Part shown: positions 11,044-18,374 of the stretch, piece by piece | Position numbering within the stretch: position 1 is the first letter of the stretch | Layout: each line of letters starts with the position of its first letter | NCBI GenBank assembly: GCA_030692765.1 | Contig: JAUYUB010000008.1 | Location: 1 to 64,000 of the forward strand | Origin: Sulfuricurvum sp. | GTDB taxonomy: Bacteria > Campylobacterota > Campylobacteria > Campylobacterales > Sulfurimonadaceae | Direction: 5' to 3' | DNA length: 64,000 bases | The notes under the pieces: model-generated | What the model saw: only the letters and a program-made list of their open reading frames with translations | Told to the model about the DNA's origin: nothing | Database searches by the model: none | Position numbers and translations under genes: made by a program

Positions 11044-11055
11044 ATAGTAAAACTT

Positions 11056-11090
11056 TATTTCGTCAGGACAATATGTATACTGACGAAATA
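11056..11090. terminator. Bidirectional hairpin between convergent genes
   Basis: An 11-bp perfect inverted repeat (TATTTCGTCAG at 11056-11066, CTGACGAAATA at 11080-11090) with a 13-nt loop sits between the TCA operon and the convergent haemoglobin gene. A/T-rich flanks on both sides suit termination in both directions. Confidence 0.65.
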
Positions 11091-11092
11091 CA

Positions 11093-11473
11093 TTAGATCT
11101 TCAAGTAACGTATAAATTCTTCAGAAAAATAAATCCCTTTTTCCTTAAGCCTGTCAGAAACTTCAGGTACATACACATCATCAGCTGATGCGGAAAAAAG
11201 TTCTATCCACTTCGCAAAACTTTCTCTGCTTATATGGGGCACCTTAATATGCGCACCATAAATATTTCCCTTATAGGTCTTTTCACCCAAAAGTTCAGCC
11301 AGCCAAAAGTCGGCTAAAAGCTCTATATGCTCTATCCATTCATGATTTGTTATATCGTTCCCGAGCTGATGTATGAAAAAAGGGCCCAATACTTCATTGC
11401 CAATGGCTCTTGTGTAAAACAATGTCATCAAGGTTCTAAGATTTTCTCTGGTAATACTATTTTGCAGTTCCAT
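11093..11473 (-). CDS. Group III truncated haemoglobin
   Basis: This 126-residue protein aligns by eye with Campylobacter Ctb-type truncated haemoglobins. Key residues are in place: Tyr20 (B10) in 'LFY', His49 (E7) in 'EWIEH', the proximal His75 (F8) in 'YGAHIKVP', and Trp89 (G8) in 'FAKWIELF'. Group III globins bind oxygen and NO and are implicated in their detoxification or buffering in microaerophiles. It starts 8 nt after the upstream COG0523 GTPase and is probably cotranscribed with it. A second group III globin lies at 26259-26654. Confidence 0.9.
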   Translation of the reverse strand: MELQNSITRENLRTLMTLFYTRAIGNEVLGPFFIHQLGNDITNHEWIEHIELLADFWLAELLGEKTYKGNIYGAHIKVPHISRESFAKWIELFSASADDVYVPEVSDRLKEKGIYFSEEFIRYLKI

Positions 11474-11481
11474 GGTATAAG

Positions 11482-12453
11482 TTACTTCTTTACTTTAAAT
11501 AGAGGGAGATTTAAATAATCAAACTGTGCGACTAGATCGTTAACATCCTTGTCTATATTTTCACCGATAAATATCATAATGGATGGTTGTGTATACGAAT
11601 CCAATTCTTCAAATGAGACATCACCAAATGAATAATTGATCACAATTGGATTTGGAACATCCGTTGTTTTGACAACACCCTTGACCCTGTAGATGCTTTT
11701 AGGAAGAGAATTTAATATTGCATCAACATCACTAAACTCTATGTTCTCTTTGAGATAAGCGACTTTTTGTGTAATAGAAGCTCTTGTAGTATGATCATTT
11801 TGCTGATACTCATTCGCCAATCCGATGATGTCATCAACTCTGTATACCCCTTCAAAGACTTCTTTGTTAAGAAGCCCTTGCTGGGCATAATCGACTACAT
11901 ATCTGTCAAAGATCATTTTGCCGGTAAGATTGTTTTTGATATTGTATTCTTCTTTGATGGCGATAACATTTTGCTTGACAATTGCTAATTCAATATCTGT
12001 TACCAAATCGGTCTTATTTAAGACGATAATATTTGATCCGCCGATTTGATACTTAGCAGTCGAATTATCGATGTATGAATGCATATTTTTAGCATCAACG
12101 ACACAAATAACACCTTCAACAGCAATGCCAAGATTTTGTAATGATAAAAAGATAGGAAATGGTTCAGAGGCACCAGAGGTTTCAACAAATATAATTTCGG
12201 GATTATATTTATTCATAATCTCAATAACGCCACTTTCAAATTCTTGAGCTAATTGACAACAGATACATCCTTCGGATATTTCCAGTACTTCACTGTATAC
12301 ATTGCTAAGTATATTGCCATCAACACCTATATCACCAAACTCATTAACTACTATAGCGACTTTTCTATCACTAAAATATTTTTTTACCGTATTGAGGAGC
12401 ATAGTAGTTTTACCAACACCTAAAAAGCCAGTAATAACAAATGACTGTATCAT
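11482..12453 (-). CDS. COG0523 (CobW/P47K family) metal-trafficking GTPase
   Basis: The 323-residue product is a G3E-family GTPase. It shows a Walker A 'GFLGVGKTT' (residues 9-17), the metal-binding 'CICC' motif (residues 63-66), 'ETSGASEP' (about 91-98) and the guanine-specificity motif 'NKTD' (146-149). Family members deliver zinc, cobalt or iron-type metals to client proteins. It lies between the oxidoreductase cluster and a truncated haemoglobin on the same strand. A role in metallating or protecting these metal proteins is a guess from position. Confidence 0.88.
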   Translation of the reverse strand: MIQSFVITGFLGVGKTTMLLNTVKKYFSDRKVAIVVNEFGDIGVDGNILSNVYSEVLEISEGCICCQLAQEFESGVIEIMNKYNPEIIFVETSGASEPFPIFLSLQNLGIAVEGVICVVDAKNMHSYIDNSTAKYQIGGSNIIVLNKTDLVTDIELAIVKQNVIAIKEEYNIKNNLTGKMIFDRYVVDYAQQGLLNKEVFEGVYRVDDIIGLANEYQQNDHTTRASITQKVAYLKENIEFSDVDAILNSLPKSIYRVKGVVKTTDVPNPIVINYSFGDVSFEELDSYTQPSIMIFIGENIDKDVNDLVAQFDYLNLPLFKVKK

Positions 12454-12525
12454 GAATGTACCTTATTAGTTTGATTGATTTGAATGGAGTTTGTACATAA
12501 AGTGTCTTGTGCGGTATTCAGAGTT

Positions 12526-12550
12526 ACAACTGTACTTTGAGTACAGTTGT
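12526..12550 (-). terminator. Hairpin after the first oxidoreductase cluster
   Basis: ACAACTGTAC and GTACAGTTGT form a perfect 10-bp stem with a 5-nt loop, 9 nt beyond the stop of the gamma-subunit gene. No T-tract follows on the minus strand, so it may act as a 3' stabiliser or a Rho-dependent stop rather than a classical terminator. Confidence 0.5.
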
Positions 12551-12558
12551 AGTGTTAT

Positions 12559-13263
12559 CTAGTGCTTGGTTGGAGCATCTAACATTGGCTCAAGGCCAAC
12601 TTCTTTTGCCCATGCAGCTGTTAAATCATAAGCTGCAGATGCAGTGTCAAGATTTTTTTGGATAAGATCCATTTTCTTTTTAAACTTTTTCTCAATAGCT
12701 GAGTCAAGTGTAGCAGTTCCGCCTGAAGCCGTATATTTCTTAAGGAATCTATCTTTGATACCTTCTTCAATAGCTGGCTTACTGATCGTACCTAGTGCAC
12801 CAAATAATGCACCAAGCATTGCCATATTTGTAGCAAGTTCAGTTCCTGCTTCATCAATTGCAAACTTAGTAAAGTCACGAGTTAGAACTTTAACATTCAA
12901 ATCAGATAATACTTTTTTATCATGATCAGTCAAAAGATCTGTATCACTGTTAATAATAACAAGACCATTTTCTTTGATACCAGCATAAAAAGGCATTGTG
13001 TATGATTTACCCATAGTAATAACTTGTGGGTGATAAATCATAACGATATCTGGGTAAATTACTTCACCTCTGTCATAAACAGGTACCGTTCCAATTCTTG
13101 CATAACTTTCAGATGGAGCCATACGCTTTTCTGCACCAAAAAATGGATTAGAAACAGCATAATAACCTTCAGTGTCAGCTGCAGTTGCTGCGATGTGTGC
13201 AGCAGTAACTGCACCTTGCCCACCAAGAGCAGGCATTCTTATTTTGATTGAATCTTTTGACAT
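12559..13263 (-). CDS. 2-oxoacid:ferredoxin oxidoreductase gamma subunit (cluster 1)
   Basis: The 234-residue protein carries the gamma-domain signature 'PALGGQGAVTAAHI' at the N-terminus and 'NPFFGAEKRMAPSESYARI', which help form the CoA and TPP site at subunit interfaces. It is the last gene of a five-gene minus-strand cluster coding delta, E, alpha, beta and gamma. Its ATG overlaps the beta stop codon (TAATG). It is paralogous to the gene at 30118-30825. Substrate (pyruvate or 2-oxoglutarate) cannot be assigned from the gamma subunit. Confidence 0.93.
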   Translation of the reverse strand: MSKDSIKIRMPALGGQGAVTAAHIAATAADTEGYYAVSNPFFGAEKRMAPSESYARIGTVPVYDRGEVIYPDIVMIYHPQVITMGKSYTMPFYAGIKENGLVIINSDTDLLTDHDKKVLSDLNVKVLTRDFTKFAIDEAGTELATNMAMLGALFGALGTISKPAIEEGIKDRFLKKYTASGGTATLDSAIEKKFKKKMDLIQKNLDTASAAYDLTAAWAKEVGLEPMLDAPTKH

Positions 13264-14129
13264 TATAAACGCCCCTCTTCTTTCAATTTTGCTAAGAGTT
13301 CTTCTGCTTCTGGTGAAACAAACTTGAACGCTGCAAATCTTTCTTTGTCTTGTTCTTTCATCTCTCTAAGTCCCTCATTGGCATTAAGACCAATTTCAAG
13401 AATACAAGGTGTATAAATGTTAAGGAAAGTAGGTCCAAGGTATCGAGCAACAAAAATTGCTTCTCTAACTGCTTTAGCAACTGCTTTTGGTGCAGAAGCT
13501 GTCATGTTCATAGAGTAATGACAACCAGAAGTAACAGCAAGTTCCCACATTTTAACTTTTTCAAACTTTTTACCAGTAGGTGCCATTTTGAAAACTTGAC
13601 CTTTTGGAGTTGCGCCTGATTCTTGTCCACCAGTATTTGCATAAACTTCGTTATCAAAACAGATAGTCGTGATATTTTCTTGTCTAAAGAACGATTGAAG
13701 TGTATAGTCAAGACCGATATCAACAGTAGCACCGTCACCAGCTAGAACAACAACGTCTTTTTCAATGTCTGGAAATCTCCAGTCTAAAACTCTTTTAATA
13801 CCAGTTGCTACAGCATTTTGGTTACCAAAAAGTGAATGCACAGTGTGAAGTGCGATATGTGGAAACATCAATGATGTACAACCAGTTGAGTTAACGATAA
13901 CCGTATCTTCAGGTTTAGGTAGTGCAGCCAATACATATCTCAATGCAGCAGCTTCTGGACAACCAGCACACAATGAATGCTCTTCTAGCAACTCTTTTGT
14001 TTCTGGAAGTTCTTTAATACCACGTTTGTCTGTAGTGTCAGACCACGTAGCGTTTTCTTCGAGATCAATGATCTCTTTAGGCATAATGTCTCTAAATTCA
14101 GGATTGATTTTATAGATATGTGTTCCCAT
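13263..14129 (-). CDS. 2-oxoacid:ferredoxin oxidoreductase beta (TPP-binding) subunit (cluster 1)
   Basis: The 288-residue catalytic subunit contains the thiamine pyrophosphate motif beginning 'GDGATVDIG' and closing in 'FDNEVYANTGGQ'. Cysteines for a [4Fe-4S] cluster are seen in 'CAGC', 'STGC' and 'YTPC'. With alpha, gamma and delta it reductively carboxylates an acyl-CoA using reduced ferredoxin. The 'ANTGGQESGATP' loop resembles pyruvate synthases more than the classic two-subunit 2-oxoglutarate enzyme, but the five-subunit For and Por enzymes of Hydrogenobacter are both of this kind. Location near sucCD hints at 2-oxoglutarate; this is not proof. Confidence 0.92.
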   Translation of the reverse strand: MGTHIYKINPEFRDIMPKEIIDLEENATWSDTTDKRGIKELPETKELLEEHSLCAGCPEAAALRYVLAALPKPEDTVIVNSTGCTSLMFPHIALHTVHSLFGNQNAVATGIKRVLDWRFPDIEKDVVVLAGDGATVDIGLDYTLQSFFRQENITTICFDNEVYANTGGQESGATPKGQVFKMAPTGKKFEKVKMWELAVTSGCHYSMNMTASAPKAVAKAVREAIFVARYLGPTFLNIYTPCILEIGLNANEGLREMKEQDKERFAAFKFVSPEAEELLAKLKEEGRL

Positions 14130-14130
14130 A

Positions 14131-15333
14131 TTAGGCTCCTTTTCCAGAGTTTAATTTTTCCATAACTTCTCTAAGAATTGCTTCAGCTGGCATACTCATA
14201 CCACCTGCAACTCTTGGTCCACCTACGATTTCAGTATCGCATTTACCATAAAGTGCACGTTTAACATCTTTTTCTAACCAGCCAACAACGTTGAACTCAG
14301 GTACAAATGCAGTTTTAACACCTTTTAATGCTTCAAGAAGCTCTGCTTCAGGGAATGGTCTAATTGTTCTCAATTTAATAACTTTAGACTTAATACCTAA
14401 TTTAGACAATTCTCTGTTTGCTTCTTTTGCTTGATACGATGCTGTACCACAAGCGATGAATGCGATCTCTGCATCTGCATCACCAGTAACATGCACAAGA
14501 CCTTTAAGGTAATGTTTTGCATAAGGAACAGAACGCTCTACTGCTGATCTGATTTCCCACTGCCATGAAGCATGCGCAGCATAAGAGATGTAGTTCGATT
14601 TCATTACGAATGGATCACGTAGGAAACGGCCCGGAGGTGTTTCTGAGTCAATCGGAGGCAATGGTGCTTTGTATGGATCGTATGGGAAAAGTGCGATGTC
14701 ATCCTCAGGAAGCATAACTGACTCTCTCGTGTGAGATACAAAGAATCCATCAACAACAGTAATAATTGGAACGTGAACGTCAGGTTTTTCAGCTACTACG
14801 AACGCTGCAATTGACATGTCAAATAACTCTTGAACGTTTTCAGCATACCAAATCTGACAACCAGTTTCGAGCATGTATGAAACTTCCAAGTTATCCGGCT
14901 GAATAGTAAGTGGTGAATTGATACCACGAGCCATTAGGATAAGTTGACATGGAATTCTTGTACCAGACCACTGAGCAAAGTTCTCCATTGCTCTGAGTGT
15001 TCCCGGTCCTGATGTTGTGGTGATTGTTCTAGCGCCTGCCATTGCACAACCAGCAACTTCAGACATAACACCAAATTCATTTTCCCCTCTAAAGTACACA
15101 CCTACATAACCCTCAGCCCAAAGCTCACCGATAAGGTGTGCTGCTTCTGATTGTGGAGTAATAGGATACGATACAGATGCATCTACTGTACATCTTTTTA
15201 CCGCTTCTTTCAAAACTTCAGAACCAGTCATAAAGTGCTTAGTTCTAGGAGCTTCGAAAAGCATATGGTCTGCTGTAACTAGCGTTTGTCCAGACCAGTT
15301 TTTTGTTTCTGTCATATCACTACGTTTACTCAT
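14131..15333 (-). CDS. 2-oxoacid:ferredoxin oxidoreductase alpha subunit (cluster 1)
   Basis: The 400-residue protein has the pyrimidine-binding domain of the family ('YPITPQSEAAHL' near residue 57, 'GENEFGVMSEVAGCAMAGAR', 'TTTSGPG') followed by a transketolase C-terminal-like domain. It packs on the beta subunit to hold TPP and shape the 2-oxoacid pocket. It is about 45% identical by eye to the cluster 2 alpha subunit. It lies 1 nt from beta and 15 nt from E, in one tight operon. Confidence 0.93.
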   Translation of the reverse strand: MSKRSDMTETKNWSGQTLVTADHMLFEAPRTKHFMTGSEVLKEAVKRCTVDASVSYPITPQSEAAHLIGELWAEGYVGVYFRGENEFGVMSEVAGCAMAGARTITTTSGPGTLRAMENFAQWSGTRIPCQLILMARGINSPLTIQPDNLEVSYMLETGCQIWYAENVQELFDMSIAAFVVAEKPDVHVPIITVVDGFFVSHTRESVMLPEDDIALFPYDPYKAPLPPIDSETPPGRFLRDPFVMKSNYISYAAHASWQWEIRSAVERSVPYAKHYLKGLVHVTGDADAEIAFIACGTASYQAKEANRELSKLGIKSKVIKLRTIRPFPEAELLEALKGVKTAFVPEFNVVGWLEKDVKRALYGKCDTEIVGGPRVAGGMSMPAEAILREVMEKLNSGKGA

Positions 15334-15348
15334 TTTAATCTCCTATTC

Positions 15349-15918
15349 CTATAATTTCAGTTCTGATTTTACTTCTCTAGCTATTTTAATGAACTTTTCA
15401 AGCTCATGAGAGTGCATATCTCTTAATGTAGCCATCGCATCTTCATGACCAGACAAACCACACATTGCAATAGTATAACAATCTGTTTCACAACGTACAA
15501 TTTTCAATGCAACGTTGGCATAATGACAGTGAACACCGATAAAAATCGCCGCTTTGATATTGTTATGCCAAATTGTCAAGTTAGGATGATTTGGGTTGAT
15601 TTCTACTTCAGCATCAATCTTTGGATACTTAGGTCTGTAATCATACATTGGAATCATTTTAGCGTTAAGAACTTCAGACATCTCTTTGATAAGTTTTGCT
15701 TTTTTCTTTGCTTCTTCATTGTAACCATATAATACTTGAGGACCAGGGAAAATAGTTGCATTTTCACTTGTCAACATCACTCTTGCAACTTCTCTCATTG
15801 CAGTTTCTTCATCAACCACTTTTGTCAATAAAAGTGCTTTTCCTTCTGGTGGTGTGATTATACCTTCATACACAGCCGTAGGATACGGTGAATAATACGC
15901 TGGGCCTTGATTTGCCAT
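15349..15918 (-). CDS. Epsilon-type subunit of five-subunit 2-oxoacid:ferredoxin oxidoreductase (cluster 1)
   Basis: The 189-residue protein resembles the extra E subunit known from the five-subunit For and Por enzymes of Hydrogenobacter. It has no cofactor motif I can name. A conserved core shared with the cluster 2 copy includes 'TIFPGPQ', 'MYDYRPKYPKI', 'EINPNHPNLTI', 'IFIGVHCHYAN' and 'TDCYTIA'. The 'HCH' and nearby Cys residues are kept in both copies and might bind a metal. It lacks the roughly 40-residue C-terminal tail of the cluster 2 copy. An AGGAG site precedes the ATG. Confidence 0.8.
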   Translation of the reverse strand: MANQGPAYYSPYPTAVYEGIITPPEGKALLLTKVVDEETAMREVARVMLTSENATIFPGPQVLYGYNEEAKKKAKLIKEMSEVLNAKMIPMYDYRPKYPKIDAEVEINPNHPNLTIWHNNIKAAIFIGVHCHYANVALKIVRCETDCYTIAMCGLSGHEDAMATLRDMHSHELEKFIKIAREVKSELKL

Positions 15919-15975
15919 AAGATCTCCTAATGTTTTTTTTACAGTATAAGTTTGAATTAAATATAATTTATAGAC

Positions 15976-16200
15976 TTATTCTTTACCGTGAACCATTTCC
16001 ATCGTAATACAATTACGACTAAGCATATCGGTACAAACGTACACACATAGTGCACAGCCTTTACATCTATCTTCATCAACCCAAGATGTATTCCCAACTT
16101 TATCGAACATAAGCGTGTTTGCTTCTGGACAATAAAGTGTACACGTGTTGCATTTATACTCAGCACACATGTCTGCATTAACTTTTGCTACATAATACAT
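15976..16200 (-). CDS. Ferredoxin-like delta subunit of 2-oxoacid:ferredoxin oxidoreductase (cluster 1)
   Basis: The 74-residue protein has eight cysteines (12, 17, 20, 24 and 46, 49, 52, 56) arranged for two [4Fe-4S] clusters, and passes electrons between ferredoxin and the catalytic subunits. The ATG at 16200 is chosen because a GGAG motif precedes it and because the cluster 2 copy starts at the same residue; a longer in-frame start at 16245 adds an unrelated tail. The protein is identical to the product of 30841-31065, though the DNA differs at 22 synonymous sites. It is the first gene of the cluster. Confidence 0.93.
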   Translation of the reverse strand: MYYVAKVNADMCAEYKCNTCTLYCPEANTLMFDKVGNTSWVDEDRCKGCALCVYVCTDMLSRNCITMEMVHGKE

Positions 16201-16245
16201 TTCTGCTCCATATGATGACTTAAACATAGATATTTGACATGACAA

Positions 16246-16560
16246 TTGTCTATGTTTCTCAACTGGGACTTTACTAAAAAAAACCTTTTACTTTCCTTGA
16301 ATTTCAGATAGATAAATATTTTAATTAAATATTAAATTCCCATTAATAAGTGAATAATTCTTGATAGGTAGAAACTGTATATTTTTAAGACTAGATTATC
16401 ACATTAAATGTTACTTTGAGTCTTGAAGTCCAATAATACCGAGTTTAAAAGCTTTTTTTGACTATTTAAAATATATTTTAGCTTTGATATTTTCTTATTC
16501 AATACCTAAAGTAATGATAATATAAAATTTTTATCGTTTTATAGTGTTTGGTTTAATTTA
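16246..16560. other. AT-rich intergenic region, probable promoter region of cluster 1
   Basis: About 300 bp upstream of the minus-strand delta gene contain no credible coding sequence. The DNA is very AT-rich, with several TAAAATATA-like stretches. It probably carries the cluster 1 promoter, but no -10/-35 pair stands out enough to place it. Confidence 0.4.
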
Positions 16561-16589
16561 AATTGGCATATCTGCATATTTTGTTCTTG

Positions 16590-16716
16590 TGCTACTATTA
16601 GTGACAACAATGCTGTGATTGTGGGGAGATGATTTTTCATCTATCAGAAGAGCAGAGGTGATCTGAAAAGCTTTTATAAGCAATTACTCGAAGAACTTCG
16701 AGCAAGGCTTTTTTTT
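16590..16716 (+). ncRNA. Candidate small RNA (about 110 nt) with its own terminator
   Basis: An extended -10-like motif TGCTACTAT lies at 16590-16598. Downstream are a hairpin AGATGA/TCATCT (16627-16642) and a strong hairpin CTCGAAG/CTTCGAG (16687-16702), followed after 6 nt by eight Ts (16709-16716). The T-tract fits plus-strand termination only, whereas the adjacent sulP gene reads on the minus strand and ends at 16720. No ORF explains the sequence. The boundaries and existence of the transcript are inferred. Confidence 0.4.
16687..16716 (+). terminator. Rho-independent terminator on the plus strand
   Basis: A perfect 7-bp stem (CTCGAAG, AA loop, CTTCGAG) is followed by CAAGG and then CTTTTTTTT. 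On the minus strand the same hairpin lies 18 nt after the sulP stop but has no T-tract, so its main use is probably for a plus-strand transcript. Confidence 0.6.
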
Positions 16717-16719
16717 CAG

Positions 16720-18027
16720 TTAGTTGATTTGTTGGTCGTTATCTTTGAATTTTTGGAAGTATTTGCTAACAATCGTTCCAGCTGGCGTCATGTCGATTTT
16801 TGAGAAAATAAGATAATTAATGAGACCGTGGAGGGTTAGAGTAACAATAAGTCCTTCAAAGATACCCACTTTAAATACCAACCCGGCACAGACGGTTGCA
16901 AGCAATACCGCATAAGGTCCATATTCTGCAATGTGCAACAAGCCCAATAGCATTTTGACACCAACAAATAGCATAATAACTGCCAATGCAAAGAAAGGTA
17001 AATAATCTAAGTATTGAGAATTGAGTATAAAGAATGTCATGAGTACACCAATCACTAATACGGACAGTTTTGTGTAAGCACCTGCAAGGCGATTCGTTGA
17101 TGATTTTGCCAAACCATCAAGGCTTGTCATACCGCCAAAGAAACTGGCACCCATATTTGATACCCAGATGGATAATAAGGAATTGTTTGAATTAGATGGA
17201 CGCTGCAATGGATCGATTTTTTCAATTGCCGCATTACCCATCACCTGCTCAATTGCATCAACCACTCCCAACATCAATGAGAATAAGATCGCGTAGATCC
17301 ATAAAGATACAGAATCAAATTGAGGTATAGGCAATGCAAGGGTAAATTTAACATCTTCTACTTCAAGCATCTTTACATTAACAAAGAGTGAGGCCACAAT
17401 ACCAAACACGATCAAAGCAAAGTAAGGTAATGCCGGTTTTGTATCTTTAAATTTTTTAAACAAACCAAGAAAAAGAATGGCTCCAACGACAGAAAGTGAA
17501 ATGACCTGAATACGAGCATCGCTCCAAAACGCTTCATGGGCACCCATACCCACACCAACCGGTAACATCCAAAGAAACGGCAAAAACTTAAGTGCAATTT
17601 TTAAACCAATCCCCGCTAATAACCCTTCAACCAAGTACGATGGAACAGCTTTTAAAAGATAGCGTTGCCAGTTAAATTTCCATATCAATGCTTGAAAACA
17701 TGCCGTCATAAAAATAACAAAGGTCATATTCTCTATTCCGAAGCTTGCAATCCCCACCGCGATAATTGGGGCAGAACCTGCTGCAATTCCGGGAGCTCCT
17801 ATATAGTTACCCGGGCGAAAAATCGCAAATAAAAATGCGATGAAGGCAGCAAAAGCAACGGTTGCAAGTCCTATTTGAATAGGATAATCTCCCATCATGG
17901 CGATACCAACCGATAATGGGATTGCCATGGTTGCGGTAATGACACCGGCTTGGAGATCACGTCCGGCATATTTTGCAATAAATGCTGCAGAACCGTGCTC
18001 GTTTTGCTTTGTATCTGTGTTGTTCAT
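16720..18027 (-). CDS. SulP-family anion transporter without STAS domain
   Basis: The 435-residue integral membrane protein has the SulP/SLC26 transport core with about 12-14 hydrophobic segments. Early motifs are 'AGVITATMAIPLSVGIAM' and 'IGAPGIAAG'; 'NMGASFFGGM' lies in the second half. The usual cytoplasmic STAS domain is missing, so it is shorter than typical SulP proteins. Members move sulfate, bicarbonate or carboxylates. The divergent neighbour is the dab inorganic-carbon operon, so bicarbonate is a reasonable guess for substrate; sulfate cannot be excluded. Confidence 0.88.
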   Translation of the reverse strand: MNNTDTKQNEHGSAAFIAKYAGRDLQAGVITATMAIPLSVGIAMMGDYPIQIGLATVAFAAFIAFLFAIFRPGNYIGAPGIAAGSAPIIAVGIASFGIENMTFVIFMTACFQALIWKFNWQRYLLKAVPSYLVEGLLAGIGLKIALKFLPFLWMLPVGVGMGAHEAFWSDARIQVISLSVVGAILFLGLFKKFKDTKPALPYFALIVFGIVASLFVNVKMLEVEDVKFTLALPIPQFDSVSLWIYAILFSLMLGVVDAIEQVMGNAAIEKIDPLQRPSNSNNSLLSIWVSNMGASFFGGMTSLDGLAKSSTNRLAGAYTKLSVLVIGVLMTFFILNSQYLDYLPFFALAVIMLFVGVKMLLGLLHIAEYGPYAVLLATVCAGLVFKVGIFEGLIVTLTLHGLINYLIFSKIDMTPAGTIVSKYFQKFKDNDQQIN

Positions 18028-18374
18028 GTTTTACTTCACCTGTGAAATGTAATTATTGTTTAGTCAAAAAATAGGATGTAATGTATCATACATTTATTTA
18101 TAAGACATAGCTCGTGAGAAATTTTTACCCATGTTACGAGTTTTTCCCCATTCAGAATAGAAGAATTGTAACATACACTTTCCATTGCTTTCTAGAAATG
18201 CCAAATTAAGCAATGTAAAAAAGGAGGTTTGAATCTACAATAAAATAGGCAATTCATGTAACTAAAATTTAGCTTTAATTTTGTACTATGATTTGTATCT
18301 GTAGCTTAGCTTATAAAGAGAAATGTTAAAAACTCTGGCTAAAGAATGATTATTATTACAGCGGAGGGGTTTTA
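18028..18374. promoter_or_regulatory. Divergent promoter region between sulP and the dab operon
   Basis: The 347-bp gap has no credible gene. It must hold the promoters of both divergent units. A short palindrome AATGTA-TCA-TACATT (18080-18094) lies near the sulP start and could be an operator. The dab side has TACTATGATTTG-type AT-rich DNA around 18280-18300. No precise promoter is claimed. Confidence 0.4.

Noticed and set aside
12526-12550. Strong Rho-independent terminator at the end of cluster 1
   Set aside because: The stem is perfect but no T-tract follows on the relevant strand, so only a lower-confidence hairpin is listed.
16201-16245. Longer start for the cluster 1 delta subunit at 16245
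   Set aside because: The extra 15 residues are absent from the otherwise identical cluster 2 protein, and a good ribosome-binding site precedes the inner ATG.
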